Assembly: GCA_019454045.1 (NCBI GenBank)
Contig: SKCR01049637.1
Span: 1-64,000 of the forward strand
Reading direction: 5' to 3'
Length of the DNA stretch: 64,000 bases
From: Zanthoxylum bungeanum
Lineage: Eukaryota; Streptophyta; Magnoliopsida; Sapindales; Rutaceae
A program made the position numbers and the translations under genes. The notes beneath the pieces are model-generated. The model had not been told where the DNA came from. It saw only the letters and a program-made list of their open reading frames with translations, and ran no database searches. Of the stretch, positions 10,801 through 21,887 are shown piece after piece. The number at the start of each line of letters is the position of its first letter. Within the stretch, counting starts at the first letter, position 1.

Positions 10801-12680
10801 CAAACTAAAAAATTGGATGATAGGGCAGTTAAATGTAAGTTTGTAGGATATGCCTTGAACTCAAGAGCATACATGTTCTACGTCCCAAATGAACAAAGAA
10901 CATTTGTCTCACGAAATGCTAAATTTCTAGAGAATGAATTCCTTCTCAAGAAATATAGTGGGAGTAGACTTGACCTCGATGAGGTACGAGAAGAACAAAC
11001 TAACATAGAACTAAACCCCATGCCCCTCAAAAGGGCAGCGACGGACCAACCACAAGGTTATGAACTTAGAAGGTCTGGTAGGGAAAGATATGAGCCTGAA
11101 AGATATGGTTTCCATATTGATGAGGAATATGATCAGGTCATTGATAATGACGATCCCACCAGTTATGACGAAACAATGCATGACATTGATTCATTCAAGT
11201 GGCTTGAGGCCATGAAATCCGAAATAGACTCTATGTATCAGAATCAAGTTTGGGACTTGGTAGATGCACCTGAAGGGATAAAACATAGGCTGCAAGTGGA
11301 TTTACAAGCGTAAAACTGATGCAGAAGGCAACATCCAAACCTATAAGGCTAGGTTGGTGGCGAAAGGTTATAGACAAATCCAAGAATTGACTATGACGAA
11401 ACCTTCTCGCCTATTGCAATGATAAAGTCCATTCGAATTTTACTGGCACTAGCTACACACTTTGATTATGAGATTTGGAATATGGATGTCAAAACAGCTT
11501 TCCTTAATGAGAACCTCGTAGAGGAAGTCTATATGACACAACCTGAGGGGTTTTCATCTAAGGATGATCATAATAAAGTATGCAAGCTTAAACGATCCAT
11601 TTATGGACTCAAGCAAGCCCCCAGAAGTTGGAATATATGATTTGATGAGACAATCAAAGAATTTAACTTCATCAAAAATGTAGACGAGCCTTGTGTTTAC
11701 AGGAAAAGTAGTGGGAGTGATGTTGTATTTCTTGTATTATATGTCGATGACATATTAATCATCGGGAATGATATTCCCATGATGCAAGCCACCAAGCAAT
11801 GGTTATCTCAGAATTTCTCCATGAAAGATTTGGGAGAAACAGCCTACATCCTCGGCATTAAGATATACCGTAATAGATCTAAGAGGTTGTTATGACTTTC
11901 TCAATCTACGTACATAGATAAATTTACCTACTTGTCGTGAAATCAAATTATCTAAGGAGCAATGTCCACATAATCCTTCAGATAGAGAGCGTATGAGTAG
12001 GATCCCTTATGCTTCAGCAATAGGATCGATCATGTACGCCATGTTATGTACAAGACCTGATGTCTCTTATGCTCTTAGCATAACGAGTAGGTATCAGGAA
12101 AATCCTGGTGAGAAACACTGGGCAGCTGTCAAAACAATCCTCAAATATCTGAGAAGAACTAAGGATGTGTTTTTGACATACAGAGATTGTTCTGAGATGA
12201 AAGTCATTGGTTACTGTGATGCGAGCTTTCAGACCGATAGGGATGACAGCAGATCACAAACAGGATATCTGTTTACTTTGAATGATGGTGCTGTCAGTTG
12301 GAAAAGCTCAAAGCAGTCAACTACAGCGGACTCCACCACTGAAGCCGAGTATATTGCAGCATCTGAGGCTGCTAAAGAAGCTGTCTGGATAAAGAAGTTC
12401 ATCACGGAGCTGGAAGTGCTTCTCGCGATAAAGAATGGCATCACGATGTACTGTGACAACACGTGTGCAATGCTCAATCAAAGGAACCAAGGTACCACCA
12501 AAAATCCAAGCATGTACTCAGGCGATTTCATCTCATCATGGAGATTGTTGAGAGAAAAGAAGTTATTATAGAGAAAATACCCACAGAAGATAATCTTGCA
12601 GATTCTCTGACTAAAGGGCTGACTCAACAAAAGCATGATAGGCACACCCGAGAGTATGGTGTCCAGATTCATACTAGTTG
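10801..12680 (+). pseudogene. Reverse transcriptase and RNase H of copia element 2
   Basis: The linker (10813-11313) leads into RT with VWDLVDAPEGIK, then frameshifts near 11280 and 11390; the frame 11419-11640 holds IWNMDVKTAFLNENL and KRSIYGLKQAPRSWN. The catalytic YVDD is at 11738-11749. RNase H runs from 11993 with YCDASFQTD, STTEAEYIAASEAAKEA and YCDNTCAM; a frameshift near 12480 moves it to a last frame with ENLADSLTKGL. At least five breaks separate the pieces, so no functional polyprotein can be read. Confidence 0.92.
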
Positions 12681-12687
12681 GCTATAG

Positions 12688-12701
12688 TGCAAGTGGGACA
12701 T
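12688..12701 (+). other. Polypurine tract of element 2
   Basis: GTGCAAGTGGGACA lies immediately before the 3' LTR start TGTTAGGG. It is the plus-strand primer site in the copia cycle. Confidence 0.8.
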
Positions 12702-13322
12702 TGTTAGGGATATGCCATATACCCAACTTGTGGATGGGCTATATGTACATGTATTTTTAATATTTTCATTAATTAATAAAATGGAAATCTTTATTATATG
12801 TGTCTTACATAACTTATATGAATCATCAACACTGTAATAAAGCCCTTGGAGTAATAAGACGATGGCTTCCACGCCTTATGAGAATCATTACTCTTAAATG
12901 TTCCTAGTCATAGTTTTGTGAATAATCTGGGCTTTCATAAAGCAGAGAGACTAGCATGATGATATGATCCGCCCTTAAGTGGGGTAGTCGATCTCATAGG
13001 CTACTAGCGGAGATCCGTCCGCTTGGTGTATCACATGGATGCATGAGTTGCTCGTGTCTATCGAACTGACCGCCGAAAGTTTTCATATGGAGTGTTTATC
13101 CCATGTGTCTGTGAGAACTTTCATGTATCGATTATATGACTAGTCCTTTGACTTGAGGTCTTTACAATCTTATGTTTGGATAAAATAATTTGGGGGCCTT
13201 GGCATGTTGCTAGAAGTCAACCTTGGTCATTGAAATCGAACGACCATCTGATCGGAGGATAATTTATGTTCAATTAAATTATCATGATTCATTTCATGTC
13301 CAACTTGAGGGGAATCCAAAAG
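12702..13322 (+). repeat. 3' LTR of element 2, first part
   Basis: This is nearly identical to the start of the 5' LTR at 5509, apart from the deletion of about 370 bp noted there. It is interrupted at 13322 by element 3 and continues at 25237. The last five bases AAAAG are the duplicated target. Confidence 0.95.
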
Positions 13323-13888
13323 TGTTGGACAATTATGACCCATAGCGTCACTATTTGTACAGATCATGGTGTTGTTGTACAAATTAACTATGTGACAAAG
13401 GAGATTGCACTCTTATCATTTGTGATTAGATCACCTAGATATATAAATGATGAGAGGTCCCTATGATTTGTTCCTGGATGGAGAATGATATGAGATAGTA
13501 TCAGTCCATGAAGGATAAATCATTAAACATCCCTAGTCAGAGCATCATCGAGATTGGACATCGATGAATGCGTAAAAGACTAGTTTTACACTTGTGCGCG
13601 TTGTGAGGGCACAACGGCATAGTTCTCATATATTTTGGTATAGGATACTCATGCAAGTGTAATAGGAGGTTGTGTTTCACCGATGGTACGGGAAACAGCT
13701 TCGCTCTAGATAAGACCCCCTCGGAATTCCATTGGTAGTATGATTATGTGTCTATGGAAATCCGAAATCAGGGTAGGTGTATTTGGTCTTAACCTGAGAC
13801 TTGCACCGCTAATGCATACGACAATCAATATACTTTAGTTGAGGTCATCCAGGGCTTTAACCGATTTCTGTGTACGCCAATTCTGGGT
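13323..13888 (+). repeat. 5' LTR of element 3, first part
   Basis: The first 330 bp match the 3' LTR at 24260. From CAAGT at 13655-13659 on, the sequence has no counterpart in the 3' LTR, which carries an internal deletion. It is broken by unit D+, whose target TGGGT is at 13884-13888. Confidence 0.9.
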
Positions 13889-14040
13889 TGTAGGCATTGC
13901 ATTTTTGCATGTGAAACCCGATGATGAGTCTCAGTTGGAGGCACTACCTTTTTTAAGTTAAGGATATTGCGGGAAATAGACATCGGAAGGGGAAATTCGG
14001 AATAAATATGTCATCAAGTTCATTTCACAAGTTCACTGTT

Positions 14041-14130
14041 TTCGTTCGTGCTGCGTTCGTTACCACGTTCGAACGTCAAACAGATTGCGGGCGTTCGTTC
14101 AGCGTTCTAAGAGGCGTTCGAACGGTGTCG
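14041..14130 (+). repeat. CGTTCG-rich block in D+
   Basis: Repeated CGTTCG and CGTTCGAACG motifs occur here. The matching part of D- (around 30640) lacks them, so the block was gained or lost after the copies separated. Related clusters are at 16111-16466, 32568-32965 and 40198-40432. Confidence 0.7.
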
Positions 14131-14495
14131 GTATTTCTGGTTTTGCTGCGAGGCCCACACGTCCAAGGCCCTTAAATTACACCCAAATTAAATCAAATAT
14201 TAATTAAATTAAACATTGAATTAAATAAAATAATTAAACCATTTACCAATTAAATAAAACATAAAATATAATCATACCTAATTTAGATAAATCAAATATA
14301 TTAACTTCCTAACTAGACAAAATCTTATACTAAATTAAAGAAATATCATGCCTAATTAAATCACTCATAACCAATTTAAAGATATTGACTTCCTAATCTA
14401 AACCAATCTTGTCTCCATCAAATCTTTGACTTTCCTTGCTCAAAACTAAATCAAATCCCTTCCTTGTGAGACAAGGGGAAACCCTAACCCTTCTC

Positions 14496-14503
14496 TATAT
14501 AAA
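14496..14503 (+). promoter_or_regulatory. TATA box of unit D+
   Basis: TATATAAA stands about 600 bp from the start of the unit. The same box is conserved, reversed, in D- at 30110-30117. It is a plausible LTR promoter, dividing the unit into a short U3 and a very long R/U5. Confidence 0.5.
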
Positions 14504-15575
14504 CAACCCTAACCAAGACATGCATCCCCCTAGCTCACACTCATAATCTTCAGGCCAAAGTCAAAAACGTCCCTCAGCATATCACAAAGCCATTCAGCCT
14601 CACGCAGCCTCCACTAGCACAAAAACCAACAAAAGACCTTAAGCAGCCACGCACCTAATCAACACGTCCTATCCTTCAACCCAAAAAAACGCCACCTGCT
14701 CCCATACCAACTCTCTCGCCACTCATAGCCAGCAAAGGCCACCTAGCTTAATGCCACAAAGCGCCTGCCTTCACACCTTCATCAGCCCAAAAACTGCACG
14801 CCACTGCCTCATTACTCACGCCAAAAAAAGCAATAAGGAACCGTAGCTAACTCTCTCTTGCACTGCCACATATTAGCCTCCATAAAAACTCTCTGAACTG
14901 CCACCTATCACCCCAAAATTTGCCCATAAAACTGCCCAAAACAGTCCCAAACTGTACCCTAAAAACTGTCCAGAAAACCCCTTAAACAACCACAAAACAA
15001 CAGCCCCTTAACTCCTTAAAACTGCAAAAACAGTGGCCTTTAACCGCAAAAATAGTGACTGAAGAAATAGCAAGAAAACAGCAGCTAAACGGAGGTAAAA
15101 CAGCAAGCAAAACAGCAAAACAGTGAGCTAAGACGCTAAACCAGTGAACCAGAAGAGTTACGGAGCGATAGCCCTTCCGACGGCCATGAAACGCGAGTCC
15201 GAAAGTCGACGTAAAAGGTTAGACCTGAGGGTGTTTCCATATTCGTTTTCTGTTTTATTTTTATTATTTATTGAATATTGTTCGCATGATTGTTATGTTG
15301 AAATGCATGTTGTGGCCCTTGAGTAGATAAATATGCATGTATTACGAAATATTGTATGTTGTGGCCTTAGAATAAAATGAAAGATGTGTCAACTCTCGCG
15401 GTATATTGGATGGAAACCTGGACATAAATTTCATACCCGATTCCGAATGGACGGTAGTATGATCTGTACTCGGGATACAACTCCACGTACCGCTTGAGTA
15501 AACGGCACCTTCTTTTGTTTTATATTGCTTTGATTTATTTATTTTTCGTCATTTGAATTCTGCATGTTACTTTTT

Positions 15576-16075
15576 GTATGCATGACGCGATCCAGTGCAT
15601 GGGCTTAGTAAGTCGGATTAAAGTTCCCCTATTTGGAGGGGTAAAAATCCTTTACCACGATGCTTTGCCGTGCCGGTTGATGTGTGTTCGGTTGGATGTA
15701 AGATATGTTCAATCGGGCATACTAAGTTTGATATTATTGTCTTTATTTTTGTATGCGTGACGCGATCGAGTGCATGGGCTTAGTAAGTCGGATTAAAGGT
15801 CCCCTATTTGGAGGGGTTAAAATCCTTTACCACGATGCTTTGCCGCGCCGGTTGATGTGTGTTCGGTTGGATGTAAGATATGTCCAATCGGGCATACTAA
15901 GTTGATATTATTGTCTTTATTCTTTGTATGCATGATGCGATCGAACGTATGGGCTTAGTAAGTCGGATTAAAGGTCCTTTATTTGGAGGGGTTTAAATCC
16001 TTTACCACGATGCTTTACCGCGTCGGTTGGTATATATTCGATTGGATGTGAGATGAGTTCAATCGGATACGTTAG
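15576..16075 (+). repeat. Tandem repeat, 175-bp period, about 2.9 copies
   Basis: Units begin at 15576, 15751 and 15926, each with GTATGC, GGGCTTAGTAAGTCGG, CCTATTTGGAGGGG and CACGATGCTTT. The first two steps are both exactly 175 bp. Unit D- holds the same array reversed (28574-29120). Confidence 0.9.
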
Positions 16076-16110
16076 GTCCCACATTGTGGATTTGTTTGTC
16101 TATGAATGTG

Positions 16111-16466
16111 TTCCATGCATCAGGTTTCGTTCCGTTCGAATGCGTTCTCGAACGCCACACGAACGTGAACCTTCTGTTTACCATTCGAACGCGTCCTCGA
16201 ACGCTACGCGAACGCGCATGCATTTTCTTAGTGTTTCATGCATCAGGTCTGGTTCTGTTCGAACGCGTTCTCGAACGCCACACGAACGTGAACCTTATGT
16301 TTACCGTTCGAACGCGTTATCAAACGCTACGCGAATGCGCACGCATCTTCTTAGTGTTTCATGCATTAGGTCTGGCTCCGTTCGAACGCGTTCTCGAACG
16401 CTATATGAACGCGAACCTTCTGTTTACCATTCGAACGCGTTCTCGAACGCTACGCGAACGCGCAAC
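16111..16466 (+). repeat. Tandem repeat, 123-bp period, CGTTCGAACG-rich
   Basis: Three units start at 16111, 16234 and 16357 (TTYCATGCAT then AGGT). Each has two sub-blocks with TTCGAACGCGTTCTCGAACG-like palindromes. Two overlapping long open frames here are by-products of this array. The array is absent from D-. Confidence 0.9.
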
Positions 16467-16994
16467 CACTGAACTGAGTTATTTTCATCAGATTTCGTAC
16501 ATAATTGTCCCCAGTAGCTATTCCTTTGTATGATGAACCTGATTGTTTCTATGCATTATGCAAGATTGTGTATGTGTCGTTCATCTATATTCCCCACATG
16601 TATGAGTATAATGTGTTTATTAACTTGTATGCTTGCCGTATGTTAATCTTTATGTATGCAAATTGAGACATAGATTACATGCAAATAGGCTGTATGCAAA
16701 TTCGGATATGTGTTACATGTAAATTTAGATGAACTTTGTTGATTTATGCATGTGAACTTAGAAGCATGATACTCTTGGAAATAAGTGACATAAGTAAGGA
16801 CCATTCTGAACCCAACGGTTTGAGGTCTTCCCTTGCGATGGGTGAGTGCGGCCTTAAATCTCATTTTCCAGGTTCACACCGGGTGGCGACTCTATTATTC
16901 TCCTGTTTAGTCCCCCACGGGCTACTCCGTACTCCCCACCGGGCCGCGAGCCCGGGACAACATGCGTCCCCCAGTTCCTGTGTCCCACATGGGT

Positions 16995-18474
16995 ATATCG
17001 AGAATCGTAGTGTGTTGGGTGTGATGTCGAGACGGAAGTGTCACTCCAGTCATATGGAGTTGATGATCACACAGGGATACAAAACTATCTCTCTATATAA
17101 GGTTTCAACCGTCGGGATAATATGACTTGGTCATGATTATCGGATATTAAAGAGACTAGTTGCTTGTAATCCGATATATGCTTCGTACGGGGCATACACT
17201 GTACCAGCCCCAGGCCTTGCATGTGATCATCTGATACTGGACAAAAATACGCAATACTACGTATACTACGCCTAATACAGATCCTTTATTCCTGTAAGGA
17301 TATTTTCGAAGAATTGGGGAGGCATGGCGCTTTGCTAGAGGCCAACCTTGTCTTGTAAATCGGTATAAACGTAGTATGAGATACTTACGTGTTCGGATAG
17401 TCCGACGACCGATTTTACTGCCAACATATCCGGGGATCTCATGGGTCGCTTCCCAAAGATTCACCGATGACGTATGACTCGCACTTTAATTAATCTGGGA
17501 TTAATAAGATGAGAGAGAAAATTAATATGGGATTAATTGCGGAGAAATTTTTTCCGGGATAAAATATCATTTAAAGAGAGATAATGATTAATTTGGAATT
17601 AATCGATTAATTAATATATTCGATATATTAAATGAAATTGGATTTCGACGCGGAATTGAAATTAGATTTTAATACGGGCGAATGAATTAATTCGTTAGCG
17701 ACGTGAATAGTGATTTCGCTAGGCGTAATCGTTTGATTATGACGCAACAGAAAATTCGTTAATTTGGAATTAGCGAACCCGAGCCCGGGATTATTTGCAA
17801 GCGCATTCGTATTTCGAATTCGAGTGCGACACACAAGTCAAATCAAGTGTCAAATCATTAGTCGCGTCAAGCGTCAAATCACTTGTCACTTTGAGTGATG
17901 TGACTTGACAACTTGAGTGATTGATGTGATTGATTGATGTGGTGGTTGATAGCTTTTATTTGTTTGACTTTTTTAAAAGCAAAAGTTTGGTATATGATTT
18001 TAATAATCAATTACCGAAATCAACACATATATTTAATCTTTCTTTTTTCTTCTATTTGCTCACGTTTTTTAGCAACAAATTCTTTCTCTCTCACGCCCTT
18101 GGGGCTGCTCATTTCTTCTTCTGCAAAGGTAGTGAACTGCCGTGGATTTGAAGAAATAAAGGGAAGCAAGTGTTATTTTGTGGCAAAATCAAGAGTGCTA
18201 GCACACTCCGGGATCAATGCGAAGGTGATAGGGAAGTCCACCCATGAGCAGGGAATCACCACGACGAAGCTTGGAGCTTGGAAGTTGATTCAAAATGGCC
18301 AAACCAGTGAGCTTGGACTGCACACTGCCGAACCAGTGAGGGGCAGAAAGATTTCATTTTTGTTGTCTCCACGTCGCTCAACCGCTCGATGTGAGTATTC
18401 CGCAACTTCTTCGATTTTTATTCACACATGTTCATGCTTGTTTGTGATCCTTGGGACCCTAGAAATTTCCAATA
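16995..18474 (+). repeat. 5' LTR of element 3, second part
   Basis: This continues the LTR after unit D+. From CAAGT at 17833-17837 to the end it matches the 3' LTR (24591-25231). The end has decayed from TCCAACA to TCCAATA. Together with 13323-13888 the LTR is about 2.05 kb, against 972 bp for the deleted 3' copy. Confidence 0.88.
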
Positions 18475-18475
18475 A

Positions 18476-18488
18476 TGGTATCAAGAGC
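18476..18488 (+). other. Primer binding site of element 3
   Basis: TGGTATCAAGAGC follows the LTR end by one base. It is the initiator tRNA-Met type site with one inserted base. Confidence 0.8.
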
Positions 18489-21249
18489 TTGGTTAAAAGC
18501 ATGAAATTGATTTAGGGCTTAAAATTGGGCAAACTTGATTTTGAGCATGATTAATGAAATTGGATTGATTAGTATGCTTAAATGTGTTTGAATTAAGGAT
18601 TGATTGGATCAATTTGTTGAAATTATGTTTGGAATATTTTTCCCCAATTTCTTAGTGTTGGCCGAATGGTCTTCCCCCTAAAATGTCTTGGGATTTTTGA
18701 TTTTTGACAATTGGATGTATTGGAAATCATTCGGGAATATGATTTAATGTCGATTGTGGAATTTAATTGGATTGAAACTGAATCGGATAAAATTCCCCAA
18801 ATTGCCAAGAATGTAAGAGCATGTAATTGGGTTTGATTTTTGTTGAAATGTGTTGGACATGTTTTAATGTTGATGGCATGATTAATTAGTACTAATTTGG
18901 TGTTTTGGAAATATTGATTTGGGTGATTAATTATGTTAATACACTTTAGTTTAATTAAATGGGAAATTTGGAATTTTTGTGTTTAATTAAATTGGGCTTG
19001 AAATTGTATTTGGGCTTAAATGTTGTTATTGGGCTTAATGGGCTTTGTTGTACAAAGTTGGGTTAAGGCAAATTGGATTGGGTGCAATTGGGCCCAAAAC
19101 CGCCTCCATAAAGCCCAAATGCGACTTAATGGACCTTTAAAGTTTAATTGGGCCTAATGGGCCAATATTGATTTCTGGGCTTATGGGGTAACTCCCGGAT
19201 TGGATTTTGGTTATTCGGTTTGACCCGAGTTGACCAAAAGTCCACGCCTCAAGAAATTAATTAAAAGCCCATTAGACTTTAATTAAATTGACGTTGGACG
19301 TTAATCGGGCTTTGAGACCCGTAACGATTAAATTTGGAATTTAAGTCGTAAAAGTTTATTAATAAAGTGTGTTATTTAATTTGGAATTAAATAGTGAATT
19401 AGAATTAAATACAAATTGAATTGGATTTAATTGTGTAGTTTAATTTAATTCGGGAATTCGTACTTTAAGTACTTATTCGCAAAAACAAGTTTGACTCGAG
19501 CAAAATCAAATCGTTGTTTGAACATTGGATGATCACTAATTATCATATTAATTAATTGGATTAGATTGATTGATAACTTGCTTGTGTGAATACATGGTTG
19601 CGATGCATGAATAATGTATATCGGATGGATATTAGATGGGTGGGGCAATTTTAGAAATTGTATAATAAATTTGATTTATTAATTGGACCTGCGAGTCCAG
19701 CCTTATTACCTCTCTATTCTTTGTATTCTCTTCTCACCTATTCCCCTCAATGTAAATGAGGTTTCTTTAGAAGTGTAGTGTAACGGGTAGAAGAAATATT
19801 TGTGCTTGCGGGAGAGAGAAAGTGAGAGATTTGATCTAGGATCATTGTGTAAAGTATCCATCCGCATATCATTATTATTTTTCATATGCACTTTATTATG
19901 TATTTAGAATGCATGTTTAAGGGTGTATGATGATGAGACCTTAACAAAGATAATAAATTGGTTGCCAATTTGCACTCGAAAAACCCTCGCATAATATTAA
20001 GCGTTTTTCCTTCCATTGAGTGATTCTCACTCAAGATCTAAAACGGCATTGGTTTGTTGGCCAAAGTCAAGGCCTTTGTCTGTCGAAGATGTCTTTGAAT
20101 CACGAAGGCTTTGTTACATGTCAGTGTCTTGTCCAAGTTGTGGTTTGTTGGCCAAAGTCAAGACCACTTCTTGTCCATTGACATTGATTACGAAGCTTTC
20201 CATGGTCAATGGGTCGCGCTTAACTGGGATCACTAAGTTTGTTGTGCCAAAGCCAAGGCTTGGTTGGTTCAGAGGAAAAAGGTTAGGTAATATATTGGAT
20301 GTATTGGCATATATAAGATATATGTTTCGGACTTGGATGTCCCCTACCGGATCTAGGAATTGGATTGGATCCAATCAATCTTAGAGATCTACCTAGTTAA
20401 TTATCATACAATTTGTTGGCCAAAGTCAAGATTGTGTGATATTTAACGGGATCCTAGCCCACTAGGAAACACGGTTTCCCGAGTACTCGACAGAGGGTTA
20501 GAGGCTCGCCGAAAAATATTGGGAGGCAAGAATTGAATTTGCAATATTCGTTCAATTACTCGCCATACGCGCTCAAACAAATATCATTCGTCAAATAAAT
20601 TAAATGTTAGTTGGACTAATATTTAAAATTGTTGTTTTTAATAAATAGTTGGACTATATTCAAACTATTCATTTATTATTGATTTTATAATTGGATTATA
20701 GTAATCAATATAATTGATTTTAATCTATTAAATTATAGTTGATTAAATAGTTGGACTATTGTAATCATTATAATAAATAGTACATATAATCGTTGATTAA
20801 ATAGTTGGACTATTAAAATCAAGATATAATTGAAAGATTAACGTTTAATACATAATCCTAGGGAAAATGTATTTAAATGGTTTAATTTTCAAATTGGGAA
20901 TAATTTCATGATGGTCCTGGAAAAATAATATATTAGGCCTTAAGCCCGGAGTTAAGCAAATAGTAGAGCATAATCTTTGGAAGATTATGTGATGATAATT
21001 TTAGTGCTTAATCCATTATACTTACCGCAGTAGACTCCTTAATTTCTGAATCAGAACTAAGGATTAGATCCTTAAAGTATGATAATGAAATTGAAGGATC
21101 TTCATAAATCTATGTTTAGATTTTAGAAGTACTAAATTGCAATAATAACTCTTGGAGAGTTAATGACTATTCTCAAGGAGACAAAGTCAAAGTTTGCAAT
21201 TAGGCAAGTAGCGCAAGGCGCACCTTACTTTGATATTCCAGAAACCCAA
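18489..21249 (+). other. Leader and unreadable gag of element 3
   Basis: This is AT-rich sequence with no readable gag. A short phrase TTTGTTGGCCAAAGTCAAG recurs near 20053, 20143 and 20412, with a variant near 20245. Nothing else is recognisable; the gag N-terminal domain has decayed beyond reading by eye. Confidence 0.55.
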
Positions 21250-21410
21250 GGCTTGGCCAAAGGCTTCTAGAATGCGAAAAATGGCAAAGGCAAAATCATT
21301 ATAATCTTCTTGGAATATAAAGGACATATCCCAAAGTGTCTGCCTAAATTGTGGCAAACGGGATCGCGGAAGCGTGACTGCCGTTTGGACAAAGCAGACA
21401 TGAAGGAATA
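21250..21410 (+). pseudogene. Gag zinc-knuckle remnant of element 3
   Basis: Mixed frames give KGHIPKC, then a GSRKRDCRLDKADMKE stretch, resembling the last part of a CCHC zinc knuckle (compare GHWKKDC in element 2). Frameshifts split the cysteines. The position before the pre-integrase block supports the reading. Confidence 0.5.
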
Positions 21411-21887
21411 GAAGACGAGCAAGGCTCCGACTTCAAATATGTTTGTCATAATTATATTCACTACTAGTATTAAAATTAGATTTTAGATACTTAGTGTGAT
21501 ATATATATATAGACATTGATGTTCAGAATCTGTTTTGAACAGGATACTGACTTCAATTGAGATTTAATCTGCGAATCGTAAACGGGACGAAAGTCGCTGT
21601 TTTAACCGTAGATACCTGAGTTTAGGAACTACCCTTCGGGTGTGTACCTAAATTTGGAAACTGTTATAATGTAACTAGTTTGACTATATACATTATCTCT
21701 ATATCAGTGTTTGACCCGCTGCGGGTGAACCTTTATATTTTAGAACACTGAAGTGTTTCATTATATAAAGATGATATTGAGATAAACACATTAGATGTGA
21801 ATAACAGAATTTATATTTTGAATATAAATACATCTCAAACATATAAAATGACAAACAAATAGCTCAAACTGATTTGATCAGAAGAAA

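Larger units (their letters stand above)
13889..16989 (+). mobile_element. Solo-LTR-like unit D+ (3101 bp)
   Basis: The unit runs from TGTAGGCATTGC to TGTCCCACA and is flanked by TGGGT at 13884-13888 and 16990-16994. A second copy (27228-30799, minus) has the same ends and its own 5-bp duplication. Neither has coding motifs, so each is best read as a solo LTR of a large gypsy-like element or as a non-coding derivative. Near the 3' end lies CACCGGGTGGCGACTC, which resembles sequence next to primer sites of some Tat-type gypsy elements; that link is inference. It contains two tandem arrays and a TATA box. Confidence 0.85.

Noticed and set aside
15576..16466. CRISPR-like array
   Set aside because: Units are long tandem repeats without unique spacers, in a plant retroelement.
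16053..16533. Overlapping 139- and 149-codon Arg/Ser/Thr-rich open frames
   Set aside because: They follow a 123-bp tandem repeat, a multiple of three, which keeps any open frame open. No start context or protein motif.
13655..17837. A single 4.2-kb insertion in the 5' LTR of element 3
   Set aside because: Only 13889-16989 has TG..CA ends and a TGGGT duplication. The rest is normal LTR sequence missing from the deleted 3' LTR.
18000..18515. 193-codon frame duplicated at 24691-25137 as a conserved gene
   Set aside because: Both copies are LTR sequence of element 3 and are identical because LTRs are duplicated.
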